Shown here one piece after another: positions 16,365-26,340 of a stretch of DNA of 64,000 nucleotides (its first letter is position 1; every line of letters starts with the position of its first letter). Both the position numbers and the translations under genes were made by a program. Origin of the DNA: Clostridium sp. 'White wine YQ' (GTDB lineage: Bacteria; Bacillota; Clostridia; Clostridiales; Clostridiaceae); assembly GCF_028728205.1 (NCBI RefSeq), contig NZ_JAQYUU010000001.1:1844082-1908081 (forward strand), written 5' to 3'. The notes under the pieces were generated by a model, which saw only the letters and a list, made by a program, of their open reading frames with translations, searched no databases and was not told where the DNA came from.

Positions 16365-17129
16365 TTATTCAACTTTCTTTTTTCCCACAGCGGCAAGATA
16401 TATTACAAATTCTTCATCCCCATCTAGTCCTAAAAGCCCATCTATCATAGTTTGATCATAAATACCAATAGCGCAAGCTCCTGCATCAATTGATTCGCTT
16501 GCTAAATATAGATTTTGACATACGTGTCCAATATCTATTAGTATTTTTTTATGTGCTGTAATGTCAAACTTCCATTCGGAACGATATGGCGTTGTACTCC
16601 ATGCAAATATCACTGCTGCCTTTTTTGCAAAGTTAGGTACAAATGGCTGATCTAGCGTAATTTCATCTATTTTTTCATCTATACTATCAATCTCAAATAT
16701 AAATAAAAGTTTATGCTCGTCAGGAAGATATCTATATGCACCTTTTTGTATTCCTTCTACGTTCATAATGAATAAATATGTTTCAAATGAATGCGTTGCA
16801 CCACTACAAGGAACTGTTCTTAGCGTAAGCCCTGCCTTATTAGTACCTGTAATTCCTTGAGTTGCCCATAATAAATATGACAACTCCTCAATGCTTATTG
16901 CTTCTTTGGCATAGAATCTTGTACTCCTTCTGCTTTTTATGCATTCGTAGATATTTTCTTTACTTAAAATCTCATGACTTACCTCTGGAAGATTAATAAG
17001 CTCTGAAGATAAATCATAAGATTTCACCTCATCAGGTTTTGGCATGCCCTTCATCTTATCAGTTCTTATATTCTTAAACTCATTAAAATTTGACTTTAGA
17101 AAGCTTCTCTGTTTTTCATATCTCCCCAT
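16365..17129 (-). CDS. SagB-type nitroreductase-fold oxidoreductase
   Basis: A 254-residue flavoprotein of the nitroreductase superfamily. The FMN-binding block IKSRRSTRFYAKEAISIEELSYLLWATQG starts near residue 65, followed by TVPCSGATHSFETYLF and a C-terminal GHVCQNLYLASESIDAGACAIG segment, matching the SagB/ThcOx group. In azole-peptide clusters these enzymes oxidise thiazolines, but no cyclodehydratase, precursor peptide or exporter lies next to it. Lone members of this size are common in clostridia and have no known substrate. Confidence 0.88.
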   Translation of the reverse strand: MGRYEKQRSFLKSNFNEFKNIRTDKMKGMPKPDEVKSYDLSSELINLPEVSHEILSKENIYECIKSRRSTRFYAKEAISIEELSYLLWATQGITGTNKAGLTLRTVPCSGATHSFETYLFIMNVEGIQKGAYRYLPDEHKLLFIFEIDSIDEKIDEITLDQPFVPNFAKKAAVIFAWSTTPYRSEWKFDITAHKKILIDIGHVCQNLYLASESIDAGACAIGIYDQTMIDGLLGLDGDEEFVIYLAAVGKKKVE

Positions 17130-17206
17130 TACTTATCCCCCTTAATGCTTTTAATAAATATAATAAACATATTCACTAAAAACATCTGTAACCTATGTTA
17201 CTATGA

Positions 17207-19777
17207 TTAATCTATAAACTGAGGAGAAACCAAATTTATAAAACTTCTCTTATCTCTATCCATTATGCTTGTGGTTATATAAAGCCTCTTTTTGGCTCTA
17301 GTTATAGCCACATAAAAAGTTCTTTTTTCTTCATCAATATTATTACTTTTTATTGCCATATAAGATGGAAAAGTATTATCTTGAACTCCTGCTATAAAAA
17401 CTGTTTCATACTCTAAGCCTTTTGCCTGATGTACTGTTATTATTGGTATTCTTGCTTTCTTAGTTCTATTAACAATTAAACCTTCTAATTCTCCATTTGA
17501 AAGAGATGTAAGTTTTATAATATCTATTAAAGAATCTCTGTTACTCTTTTCTTTATCATCTAACTCTCTTAGTAGTACGTAGAAGTCTTTCATTCTCTCA
17601 ATTTTCTCTTTACCAGCATCCCCTAAGTATAAAGTTTTTAAATTAAAGTCATTTACTATTTTACCTACTATATCATAAGGTCTTATATTCTCTGAATCTC
17701 TAAATAATTTGTTTATTTTATCTGAGATATTTGAAAATGACTTTATATATTTATTTACTAACGCTACTCTTTCTGAAGATGTAGGAATTATATCAACTTC
17801 TATTGCTCTAACTAAAAGGTCTTTTGTCGCTAGAATATCATCCATGGCATCATGACTTGGTACATGCTTAGTTTCAAATATTTTGCTTAAAGTTTCTAGT
17901 TTGTGATTCACTGTATTAGGATAAAATCTTCTATAAATATCTAATGTATCGTAAAAGGTCTTAAAGCCTGGTTTTCCAAGTGTTAGCCTAGAAAGTTCAC
18001 TTGTTAATATATTTATGTCATATTGAACATTATGTCCTACAATAACAGTTCCTTCTGAAAACGTAATAAATTCCTTTAAAACTTCGCCTCTGTCCCCACC
18101 ATTTTCTCTTAAAAATTCATCGCTAAAGCCATGTACATGCTCCGAATCTTTAACTGATTTATTATTTTTCAGGAATCTTTCAAATACATCAATTACTTCT
18201 CCTGATTTATTTATCTTAATTGCTGCAATTTGTATTATTTCATCTTCAGTTACATCTACTCCTGTGCTTTCTACATCAAAGACAACTATATTATCATTAT
18301 TAAACTCTTCAATAAGCAACGAATACTTTTCTCCATATTTCAGTACATCTTCATCAACAAAATCTGTTAGGGATATTCCTACTTTCTTATATTCCTCTGA
18401 TTCTATAATTTCAAAGGTTTTATCTCCTACACCTGTAGGAAGCCTTTTTATTATTCTTTTTAAGCTAACTGAATCATATCTATTTCCTACAAGCTTTAGA
18501 AAAGCTATTATATCTTTTATTTCTTGTCTTCTAAAGAACTTAAATTGGTCCACTAATATAAATTCAAAATTTAAAGCCTCATATTGTGTTAAACTCCTTA
18601 AATGCTGACTAAGATTTATATTATATCGATTATCTCTTGTAAGTATACAAGCTTTGCTTAAATCAATATTTCTTTTTTCTAATTCTTTTACTTCGTTTAA
18701 TATGAATTTTGCTTCTTCCCTAATGTTTGCATTAGGTTTTATTATTATCTTTTCTCCCTCTTCTTGAGACTTTGCCTTAATTCCTTCCTTATATAAATCT
18801 TTTATTTCGATTGGGAATGCATTTTGCAAAAACTTTAGAGAAGCTTCTGTGAGATTTTTACTTGCTCTATAATTAACCGAAAATACTATTTCTAAAGGGT
18901 CATACTTTTCTCTAAAACTTTTAAATATCTTACTTGGCTCCGAGCCTCTCCATTTATAAATAGTCTGAAATACATCTCCGCAAATTAAAACATTATTTCC
19001 TTCAAATAACTTCTCAATAATGGAATACTCTAATAGACTTGTATCTTGAACTTCATCTATATTTATATATTTATATTTATTTCTAAGAGCTTCTACAACT
19101 TCTTTATTATTAAACAACTCCTTTGTCTTAACTATTAAGTCTATAAAATCTAGTCCATGGTTATTATAAAGTAAAGAGTTATATGAATTAACTAATATAT
19201 GCCCTTTCTCTGCTAAAAAGTCCCTTAACTTACTATTAAGTTCTCCTCTTTCTGTACATATTTCATCTAATTTTTCTTTGTTCTCTTCTATTAAATAAGC
19301 TGCTGCCTCTTTGTAATCTTTGTGAACATCGTCACTAAAGATTTCTCTATTAACTCTCTCCAACTTGGTCATCTCTATAAATCTCTGTAGCTGGTAAATA
19401 GAAAAATCAAAATAGTTACAACTTTTAATTATTTCCTTACAATCATCCTCATCGAAAATAATAAAATCCGAAAATATATCAGTTCTCTTTTTAACTTCCA
19501 TTTTTAAAACGTCAAAACAAAAGCTATGAAATGTTTTTACTGTAATATTTTTAGCCTCTGTCCCCACTATTCTTTCAATTCTTTCCTTCATTTCTTTAGA
19601 TGCCTTATTGGTAAATGTAATACATAGTATCTCTGAGGCTTTAGCTTTTCCTTTTGATATTATATCTGCTATTCTTTTTGATAAAGTATCTGTTTTTCCA
19701 GTACCTGCTGATGCAAGTAACATTATATTTCTTTCTTGTTCATTTATAAGTAAATTTTGCTCATTATTTAAATCCAT
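17207..19777 (-). CDS. UvrD/Rep-family helicase with embedded DEDDh 3'-5' exonuclease
   Basis: An 856-residue superfamily 1A helicase: Walker A ASAGTGKT (22-29), motif II IDEVQD (240-245), motif III/IV region GDVFQTIYKWRG, then motif V ITVHQAKGLE and motif VI YVAITRAKKRLYI at the C-terminus. A DnaQ-like exonuclease is inserted at about 497-660, with DEDDh residues Asp501 and Glu503 (FDVESTG), Asp587 (HNVQYD), His642 and Asp646 (HDAMDD). It likely acts in DNA repair or fork processing, unwinding and digesting 3' ends in one chain. It is monocistronic; the terminator is not clear. Confidence 0.9.
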   Translation of the reverse strand: MDLNNEQNLLINEQERNIMLLASAGTGKTDTLSKRIADIISKGKAKASEILCITFTNKASKEMKERIERIVGTEAKNITVKTFHSFCFDVLKMEVKKRTDIFSDFIIFDEDDCKEIIKSCNYFDFSIYQLQRFIEMTKLERVNREIFSDDVHKDYKEAAAYLIEENKEKLDEICTERGELNSKLRDFLAEKGHILVNSYNSLLYNNHGLDFIDLIVKTKELFNNKEVVEALRNKYKYINIDEVQDTSLLEYSIIEKLFEGNNVLICGDVFQTIYKWRGSEPSKIFKSFREKYDPLEIVFSVNYRASKNLTEASLKFLQNAFPIEIKDLYKEGIKAKSQEEGEKIIIKPNANIREEAKFILNEVKELEKRNIDLSKACILTRDNRYNINLSQHLRSLTQYEALNFEFILVDQFKFFRRQEIKDIIAFLKLVGNRYDSVSLKRIIKRLPTGVGDKTFEIIESEEYKKVGISLTDFVDEDVLKYGEKYSLLIEEFNNDNIVVFDVESTGVDVTEDEIIQIAAIKINKSGEVIDVFERFLKNNKSVKDSEHVHGFSDEFLRENGGDRGEVLKEFITFSEGTVIVGHNVQYDINILTSELSRLTLGKPGFKTFYDTLDIYRRFYPNTVNHKLETLSKIFETKHVPSHDAMDDILATKDLLVRAIEVDIIPTSSERVALVNKYIKSFSNISDKINKLFRDSENIRPYDIVGKIVNDFNLKTLYLGDAGKEKIERMKDFYVLLRELDDKEKSNRDSLIDIIKLTSLSNGELEGLIVNRTKKARIPIITVHQAKGLEYETVFIAGVQDNTFPSYMAIKSNNIDEEKRTFYVAITRAKKRLYITTSIMDRDKRSFINLVSPQFID

Positions 19778-19840
19778 AGCATTTCACCACCTATACATAA
19801 CATATATCAATAATACCAATAATACTGGTTAAAGTAAAAA

Positions 19841-19878
19841 AATTGGATATCTCATTTTAATTTTTGAGACATCCAATC
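19841..19878 (-). terminator. Terminator of the amidase-lipoprotein operon
   Basis: Stem ATTGGATATCTC with GAGACATCCAAT (one mismatch), just past the lipoprotein stop codon. Confidence 0.75.
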
Positions 19879-19884
19879 TTATTT

Positions 19885-20490
19885 TTATATTGTATTATAG
19901 TTTGTTTCAGTTAGTTGTGGAGCATGCTCAAACTGACACTCTTCTCCATTATATAAAACCTTAACTCCCTGAACCCACTCTCCAGAATAACCTTTTTGAA
20001 GAATATTATTTACTATTCTCTTTGCATTAATAAGCGCTTGTTGATCCCCTTGAAACTGTTGGTACCAACTAGATTCATCTTGTACGCTTTTAGTTTCTTT
20101 AAGATTTATTATAGCGATAACTTTATTGTTTTCCTTTTTGGTTGAAACTTCATATGATTTTCCATTAAACCACTTATCCATAACACCTTTAGTTACAGCT
20201 TTTACCTTATCATCTAAAGAAGCTTCTTTTTTTACTGTTGCATTAGTTTCATCCTTCTTATTTTCTTGATTGATGTTAGCATCTTTAATCTTGATTTCCT
20301 CACTTTGATTATCAGCTGGCTGAGACTCATCAGTGGTTTTATCTGAAGTATTATTTTCCGAGTCATTATTTTGACTTGCTTCTACTTGTTTATTATCCGT
20401 TTTAGATGCATCATCCTTTTTATTATTACATGCTACTAAAAATAATGAAGTTACAACTAATAGTGCAATTATATTTAAACCTTTTTTCAC
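19885..20490 (-). CDS. Lipoprotein of unknown function
   Basis: A 201-residue protein with a lipobox (SLFLVAC, Cys21), a long low-complexity Lys/Asp/Asn/Ser/Glu linker to about residue 95, and a compact C-terminal domain (about 96-201) with WFNGKSYEVSTKK, WYQQFQGDQQALINAKRIVNNILQKGY and FEHAPQLTETNY. I do not recognise the domain. It starts 19 bases after the CWB2 amidase stop, so the pair is probably one operon, and a cell-wall role is a reasonable inference. Confidence 0.78.
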   Translation of the reverse strand: MKKGLNIIALLVVTSLFLVACNNKKDDASKTDNKQVEASQNNDSENNTSDKTTDESQPADNQSEEIKIKDANINQENKKDETNATVKKEASLDDKVKAVTKGVMDKWFNGKSYEVSTKKENNKVIAIINLKETKSVQDESSWYQQFQGDQQALINAKRIVNNILQKGYSGEWVQGVKVLYNGEECQFEHAPQLTETNYNTI

Positions 20491-20509
20491 GCTTATACCC
20501 CCAAAACAT

Positions 20510-22150
20510 TTAATTATTTAATGTTTTTTGTACTGCATCTCCAATTACTTCTCCAATTTTTGCTTGATTATCTGAGTTTGCTGATCTTGTAGCTTCATCA
20601 TAATTAGATAAGAATCCACATTCAACTAATATAGATGGCATATTTGTATTCTTAGTTACAAATAAATTATGGTCATGAGCATATCTATTATTATATCCCA
20701 TTTTTGATGATAAATCATTAACTACAGTAGTTGCTAAATTTCTACTTACAATAGCTGCATTGCTTGGAGTTGTATCAATATATACTCCTGAATACCATCC
20801 ATAAGGATCATCTCCAGTTATAACTCCACTAGTATCAATATTAGGTCTATATGTACTATAGTGTGCACTTACCCCTGTTACTGATGAACTATCTGATTTA
20901 TCATGATGTATACTGATAAATAAGTCAGCTTTTAATCCATTCGCTAAATCTGTTCTGCTTTGTAATGATTGGCTTAAGCTTGTTGAAACTGGTCTGTCCC
21001 ATGCTTGTCTAGTTAAAACCACTTTGTTTCCTCTCGCTTCTAAGCTAGCCTTAACTTTCAATGCTACTTGCATATTTAAATCAGTTTCTGCATATCCATT
21101 TCCTACTGCGCCATAATCAGCACCGTAATCATGACCTGGATCTACTACAATTAATTTACCAAAGTAGTTATTTATATTACTTTGTATTACTCCAGTACCT
21201 CCAAGTACAAAGAAGCTTAAACTTGATTTTGAATCTAAATAATCTTTAACGTCTTCTTCCATAGATTTGTCCTGAGTTAGTAAAATAGGTGTTTGAGTTT
21301 TTGCTGCTAAAACACCGCCTGCTAATGCATCTGGAAAATCTTCTCCAGTTGCTAGCATAAAGTTACTATTAAAACTACTTTGGAAAGTCTTAACTATATT
21401 TAACGCTGTCAAATATCTATCAGCTCCTGCTAACCTTTGAACAGTCATTCCATCACTTGTAAGTTGATTCTCAACATTTTGAGATATTACTCCTGTTCCT
21501 CCACTTATTATAACATTAGTTATACCATTATTTTTTAACCAAGCTCTTGTTTTTGCTTCTAGTGAATTAGCTTCAGTATATAATATTGGTATATGCTTCA
21601 TTGCTGCATATGGAGATATAGATAGTGCATCTGGATAATTGTCAAAAATTGAAATTACTGCTGTGTGTGATGAATTACTGCTATTTACTTTGTCTGCTAT
21701 TTTTAAAGATGTTTCAAATCTGTCTATACCACCAAGTCTTGTAACAGTATATCCTGTACTTGTTAAACTATTTTGTACGCTATCTGAAACTACACCACTA
21801 CTACCCAATATGTAAATATTACTTGCATTTAAACGTTTGATTTCATTCATTGTACTAGTCGGAATTGAAGTTTTATCCGTTAGTAAAATTGGTGCATCTT
21901 TTAAAAGTGCTAAAGGAACTCCACTCAGTGCATCGGGAAAATCATATGCATATGCTAGTACAACATTTTGCGAGCTTGTCCAACCAGCCTTACTTATTTC
22001 TACTGCTGTTTCCATTCTTGTACTACCACTATATCTTGTTTGACTTGCTATTATAGCCGCTGATGTCTTTATGCCATTAATATTTGTAATAGTAAGTGCA
22101 ATAACACTTGCTATTGCTATTCTAATAGCATTCCTTAGTTTAATTCTCAT
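20510..22150 (-). CDS. Cell-wall-binding N-acetylmuramoyl-L-alanine amidase (CWB2 x3 + Amidase_3)
   Basis: A 546-residue secreted enzyme. After a signal peptide (about 1-33) come three CWB2 repeats (about 36-330), each with the pattern R-x-x-G-x-x-R-x-x-T-A/S and ILGSSGVVS / IISGGTGVIS / VLGGTGVIQ, that anchor to wall polymer. The C-terminal Amidase_3 domain (about 333-545) has zinc-ligand regions VVDPGHDYG, NLxxA-like segments, SIHHDKS and ECGFLSN. It cleaves the amide bond between MurNAc and the peptide stem, for wall turnover or separation. It lies first in an operon with the lipoprotein. Confidence 0.92.
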   Translation of the reverse strand: MRIKLRNAIRIAIASVIALTITNINGIKTSAAIIASQTRYSGSTRMETAVEISKAGWTSSQNVVLAYAYDFPDALSGVPLALLKDAPILLTDKTSIPTSTMNEIKRLNASNIYILGSSGVVSDSVQNSLTSTGYTVTRLGGIDRFETSLKIADKVNSSNSSHTAVISIFDNYPDALSISPYAAMKHIPILYTEANSLEAKTRAWLKNNGITNVIISGGTGVISQNVENQLTSDGMTVQRLAGADRYLTALNIVKTFQSSFNSNFMLATGEDFPDALAGGVLAAKTQTPILLTQDKSMEEDVKDYLDSKSSLSFFVLGGTGVIQSNINNYFGKLIVVDPGHDYGADYGAVGNGYAETDLNMQVALKVKASLEARGNKVVLTRQAWDRPVSTSLSQSLQSRTDLANGLKADLFISIHHDKSDSSSVTGVSAHYSTYRPNIDTSGVITGDDPYGWYSGVYIDTTPSNAAIVSRNLATTVVNDLSSKMGYNNRYAHDHNLFVTKNTNMPSILVECGFLSNYDEATRSANSDNQAKIGEVIGDAVQKTLNN

Positions 22151-22288
22151 AGTATCCCCCTTTTTAATAATTCATTTCATTTTTAATTATATATAAAAAT
22201 TTGCCATTTCTCAACAAGCATATATTTACATTTACAAGTTTTACACTTCCTTTACTGGTTTGTAATACCATTGTAACATTATTTCTTA

Positions 22289-22654
22289 TTATTTTCCAAA
22301 AAAGGTCTTGATTCCTACTAATATTATAAAAACTCCAAATATTTTTTTCATTACATCAACCGGAAGTGCTGCTGCTAGCTGTGCACCATATTTTGCTGCT
22401 ATTAACATAGTTATACAAATAATAATTCCTGAATAGACATCAACATTTCCTTTTTTATAGTACTCTAAAAATGCAAATATCCCCACTGGTGGAAGCATAG
22501 CTACTAAAGAAGTACCTTGTGCTTTTAATTGAGGAAAATGTCTAAAGAATATTAATGCCGGGATAATTATTATCCCTCCCCCTATTCCAAATAATCCACT
22601 TAAAACCCCTGCTGCAATTCCAATTAAAATATCAATTATTATACTAGTCATCAT
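22289..22654 (-). CDS. TauE/SafE (TSUP) membrane protein, half-length
   Basis: A 121-residue protein with four hydrophobic segments and the family start GxxxGxxSGLFGIGGGIIIIPAL. Full TSUP anion exporters are about 250 residues with two such halves; this is a single half and presumably dimerises, as for other short clostridial members. No second half is adjacent. It follows the MFS gene by about 30 bases and may be co-transcribed. Confidence 0.82.
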   Translation of the reverse strand: MMTSIIIDILIGIAAGVLSGLFGIGGGIIIIPALIFFRHFPQLKAQGTSLVAMLPPVGIFAFLEYYKKGNVDVYSGIIICITMLIAAKYGAQLAAALPVDVMKKIFGVFIILVGIKTFFGK

Positions 22655-22686
22655 ATTCTTTCCTCCTAAAAACTTATAAAATAATA

Positions 22687-23877
22687 CTAATTAAACTTTC
22701 TAGTTTTATGAATTATTATTGCTACTAATTGAGTTATTATTCCTATAAAGCATACCCCATACCAGCCAAAATGTGCATAACTTAATGATCCAAAATAGGA
22801 TCCTAATGAACCTCCTATAAAATACGAAACCATAAAAACAGTATTAATTCTATTTCGAGCCTCTTCATTTAAAGCATGAACTCTTGCTTGGTTTGAAATC
22901 TGGCAAGATTGAACGCCAAGGTCCAATAAAATAACTCCAATAATCAATCCCCATATTTTAAATCCAAATAGTGTAAAGCATATATAGGCACTAGTAACAA
23001 TTATCATACCTATGCCTATAGTAAACTTTGGACTTTTTCTATCCGCTATTCTTCCTACAATAGGAGCTGCAAGTGCTCCTGTGACACCCACTAAACCAAA
23101 CAGACCTGCTATCTCAGAACCCATGTTATAATGATAACTTTCAAGTAAAAATGAAAGAGTTGTCCAAAATGCACTAAAAGCTGCAAACATCATTGCTCCG
23201 TTAATTGAAGCTTCTCTTAATACTGGTTCTGTTTTTATTAAATGAAGCATTGATTTAAATAATTCTCCATATTTCATTTCCGAAATGGGTTCACTTTTAG
23301 GCAGAATATTTCTTAAAGCAATTGCTAAAATTAGCATCATACTTGCTGCAATAAGGTATACAACTCTCCATCCAAAATATTTTCCAATAATTCCACTAAA
23401 GGTACGTGATAATAATATTCCTATTAATAAACCACTCATTACTGACCCTATGATTTTTCCTCTTTCCTTTGGGTCAGCAAGCTGCGCTGCTAATGGTACA
23501 ATTAATTGTGGTACAACTGAAGTAAATCCAATTGCAAAAGCTGCTACCGCAACTACTGTTATATTAAAAGATAAAAACATCAAAACCAGTGAAATAGCTG
23601 CAAAAATTAACATGGTTACAATTAAAGTTCTTTTTTCTCTTATATCTGCTAAGGGTAATAAAAATAACATTCCGATTGCATAACCTACTTGAGTAAGCAT
23701 AGCAACAAAACCTATGTTTCCCTGAGTCACATTAAAATATTTAGCTATCTCTGCAAGTAGTGGTTGAATATAATATAAATTTGCTACTGTAATTCCACAT
23801 GCTGCTGCCATTACTACTATTAAAAAATGACTTAATTGAAAGCCATTTTGTATCTGCTTTTCTTGCTTCGTTAACAT
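22687..23877 (-). CDS. MFS transporter
   Basis: A 396-residue protein with 12 predicted TM helices. It has the major-facilitator loop signatures PLADIREKRTLI (loop 2-3) and GRIADRKSPKFTIG (loop 8-9). It looks closest to drug- or sugar-phosphate-type exporters of the YnfM/YdhP kind, but the substrate cannot be assigned. TTA/ATG context gives an ATG start with a fair AAGAAGG site. Upstream of the half-length TSUP gene. Confidence 0.88.
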   Translation of the reverse strand: MLTKQEKQIQNGFQLSHFLIVVMAAACGITVANLYYIQPLLAEIAKYFNVTQGNIGFVAMLTQVGYAIGMLFLLPLADIREKRTLIVTMLIFAAISLVLMFLSFNITVVAVAAFAIGFTSVVPQLIVPLAAQLADPKERGKIIGSVMSGLLIGILLSRTFSGIIGKYFGWRVVYLIAASMMLILAIALRNILPKSEPISEMKYGELFKSMLHLIKTEPVLREASINGAMMFAAFSAFWTTLSFLLESYHYNMGSEIAGLFGLVGVTGALAAPIVGRIADRKSPKFTIGIGMIIVTSAYICFTLFGFKIWGLIIGVILLDLGVQSCQISNQARVHALNEEARNRINTVFMVSYFIGGSLGSYFGSLSYAHFGWYGVCFIGIITQLVAIIIHKTRKFN

Positions 23878-23970
23878 TTAACAACCTTCTTTCGTAAAAA
23901 TCACCACTTCAATTATACCACTAAATATTTATCTTGCATTTTACATTCCTGTTAAAATTCTTAACAACAA

Positions 23971-23995
23971 AGGCTTGTCTATATTTGACAAGCCT
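23971..23995 (-). terminator. Terminator of the FlxA-like gene
   Basis: A 9-bp stem AGGCTTGTC/GACAAGCCT, then TTTGTTGTT on the reverse strand. Confidence 0.75.
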
Positions 23996-24001
23996 CAATA
24001 A

Positions 24002-24628
24002 TTAAACAATTACGTCTATTTTTCTATAATTAATATCTTCTTCTTTCGCAACTTCTTCATTAATTTCTGCAGAAGCATTCATATTTTTATCCTTGTTTTT
24101 CACTTCTTTATGTACTTCACTAAGTTTTTTATCTAGTTTCTTATCTTTCTTATCTATTTCTTTAAGTTCAGCTTCTTTTCTTTCTGTTGCTGCACCTCTT
24201 CCTGCATCCAGTTTTATTTCCATCTTTAATACTCTTTCTTTTCCGTTAAAATCGTTTTTTGTCTTATTAATTATTTTAGCCTTAGAGTATGTAGAATTCA
24301 ATTGAAATAATTCATTCTGATTATTTATTTCGCTAGGATCATTTTTGCTAGTGCTTGCACTTTTATTCTGGTGTTCCTTATTTGAATTTAAATTATCTTT
24401 TACTTTTTCATTCTGTATCGACTGTATTTCCGCATCAAGCTGTTCTATTTGGCTTTCTATGTCTTTACGTCTTTCTCTTTTAATACTCTCCTCAAGCTTA
24501 CTATCATTTAAGTTTTTTAATTGTTCTTGTAATTTCATCTTTTGTTTTTCTAATATATCAACCTGATTATTATCTTTAGTATATGAAGTTAAGGTACTTG
24601 TACTAGAACCAATTGCCGTAATATTCAT
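24002..24628 (-). CDS. FlxA-like coiled-coil protein
   Basis: A 208-residue hydrophilic protein with no signal peptide. The region from about 25 to 80 (DILEKQKMKLQEQLKNLNDSK...DIESQIEQLDAEIQSIQNEK) is a coiled coil matching the FlxA-like family, linked to flagellar regulons. A low-complexity Ser/Asn linker and a Lys-rich second coil (about 140-190) follow. It starts MNITAIGSSTS, a beginning often seen in small flagellar-associated proteins. Exact function unknown. Confidence 0.7.
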   Translation of the reverse strand: MNITAIGSSTSTLTSYTKDNNQVDILEKQKMKLQEQLKNLNDSKLEESIKRERRKDIESQIEQLDAEIQSIQNEKVKDNLNSNKEHQNKSASTSKNDPSEINNQNELFQLNSTYSKAKIINKTKNDFNGKERVLKMEIKLDAGRGAATERKEAELKEIDKKDKKLDKKLSEVHKEVKNKDKNMNASAEINEEVAKEEDINYRKIDVIV

Positions 24629-24708
24629 GATTATCCTCCATAACTAAAATTTATATATTTAATTATACAACTTTTTATGTTAATAATACAAACTTCACCA
24701 ATTGATCA

Positions 24709-25527
24709 CTACAGTACCTTGATTAAATGCTTTTCTAGAGCCTTAGCCACGCCATCTTCGTCATTGGTAAAGGTAACTTCATCTGCGTGCTCTTTGACCT
24801 TGCTAGGTGCATTTCCCATGGCAATTCCAAGTGCTGCATATTCTATCATATCTATATCATTGTAGTTATCACCTATAGCTATAACCTGCGATCTTTCAAC
24901 ATTAAATTCCTTGCATAAAAACTCTATGGCTGATGTTTTAGATACCTCTTTTGCCATAATTTCTAAGTAAGTTGGCTTTGATGGATATACATTTATATCC
25001 TCATTACTAGTTGTAATCTTTTTATATAATAACTGAATATCTTCCGGCTCACCCATACACAAAATCTTATTTGCTCCAGAATTTTGTTTCTCTAATTGTT
25101 TAATTAAATTATTGAAATCTATTATTTTAGGAGAAATATTAGTAATCTCACTTTCATTTATTGCCCATTTATCGAGGTTTTCTATATACCATTCATCATC
25201 CTTATATATGCTTAAACTTACCTTAAAATCTTTTGAAGTATCATATATCTTTTTCATGACCTTAGAATTTATAACTTTATTAACTAATACATTTGAATGC
25301 TTGTCCATTATTAATGCTCCACTATAACAAATAATCGGCTCAGAAATATTAAGTTCATTTTGTAGTGGAATTATTCCTTTTGGCATTCTTGCTGATACTA
25401 GAACTGTATAAATTTTCATCTCATTTGCAATTTTGTTAATTACCTCTTTTGTTTTTTCTGTAATCTTATGATTTGAATTTATTAATGTCCCATCTATATC
25501 TAAACATACCATTTTATATTTACACAT
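24709..25527 (-). CDS. Cof-type HAD-IIB sugar-phosphatase-like hydrolase
   Basis: A 272-residue phosphatase with HAD motif I LDIDGTL, motif II LVSARMP, and motifs III/IV K...AIGDNYNDIDMIEYAALGIAMGNAP. A large C2B cap lies between about 85 and 185. Such enzymes dephosphorylate sugar phosphates or FMN-like substrates. It lies 26 bases after the DeoR-type regulator gene, so the two form a likely autoregulated operon; the effector is probably a phosphosugar. Confidence 0.92.
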   Translation of the reverse strand: MCKYKMVCLDIDGTLINSNHKITEKTKEVINKIANEMKIYTVLVSARMPKGIIPLQNELNISEPIICYSGALIMDKHSNVLVNKVINSKVMKKIYDTSKDFKVSLSIYKDDEWYIENLDKWAINESEITNISPKIIDFNNLIKQLEKQNSGANKILCMGEPEDIQLLYKKITTSNEDINVYPSKPTYLEIMAKEVSKTSAIEFLCKEFNVERSQVIAIGDNYNDIDMIEYAALGIAMGNAPSKVKEHADEVTFTNDEDGVAKALEKHLIKVL

Positions 25528-25553
25528 CGAAACTCCCCCTAAACATAAATAAT

Positions 25554-26306
25554 TTAAATAACTATTACTTCAATATTCTTTGATTCAATTATTTCTAAAA
25601 AGTTTTTAGGCGGAATTTTATCAGTGATTATAATATCTATTTCATCTAAATCTACGCCCTTATGGTAACTACTCAACGAAAATTTTTCGTATTCTGCAAG
25701 AACAATTACTTTTGACGAACGTTTTACTACAGCACTTTTTATACATGCATCTTCTTCATCCACATAATATATGCCATTTTCCATTATAGCTGCAGCACCT
25801 AAGAACACCGCATCAAAAAGCATATTCTTAAAATAACGTATGGAGTCAGGACCGTAAAAGAATCTATTATCTCTATTTAGATATCCTCCAGTAGAATAAA
25901 CTTTAACATTTTCCTTTTCTGAAAGAACTTCAATATTATCTAGAGAATGAGTAACGACTGTAACCTCTTCGTTTAAATATTCTGCTAAAAAACTTATTGT
26001 TGTTGAAACATCAAAAAAATAGTGTTCTTTATAATGAATAAACGGCAACGCTCTTTTTGCTATACTTTTTTTACCTTCTGAATAAGATTTAAGTCTTTCT
26101 CCATAAACTTTAATTGTATTTCTTATAGCTGGTATTGCAATTCCTCCATGGGTTCTAATTGCAGTCCCTTGCTCTATCAGTTTTATAATATCACGACGCG
26201 CTGTATCTCTCGATACATTCAAAGTTTCACAGATATCATGTACTGACATTTTACGATGTTCATTTAGATATTCTAAAATCTTTAATAACCTTTCTTCTTG
26301 ATACAT
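25554..26306 (-). CDS. DeoR-family transcriptional regulator
   Basis: A 250-residue repressor: N-terminal helix-turn-helix (MSVHDICETLNVSRDTARRDIIKLIEQGTAIRTHGG), then a DeoR sensor domain of the phosphosugar-isomerase fold (about 75-235, including KRALPFIHYKEHYFFDVSTT and VFLGAAAI). It is first in an operon with the HAD phosphatase. Paired direct repeats 21 bp apart upstream of the gene are candidate operators. Confidence 0.92.
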   Translation of the reverse strand: MYQEERLLKILEYLNEHRKMSVHDICETLNVSRDTARRDIIKLIEQGTAIRTHGGIAIPAIRNTIKVYGERLKSYSEGKKSIAKRALPFIHYKEHYFFDVSTTISFLAEYLNEEVTVVTHSLDNIEVLSEKENVKVYSTGGYLNRDNRFFYGPDSIRYFKNMLFDAVFLGAAAIMENGIYYVDEEDACIKSAVVKRSSKVIVLAEYEKFSLSSYHKGVDLDEIDIIITDKIPPKNFLEIIESKNIEVIVI

Positions 26307-26340
26307 ATAAAATCACCTCTAATTCTATATTAAGTATTTT

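Noticed and set aside
21837..22056. Two overlapping forward-strand open frames over the amidase gene
   Set aside because: No ribosome binding site; they mirror the reverse-strand CWB2 coding frame.
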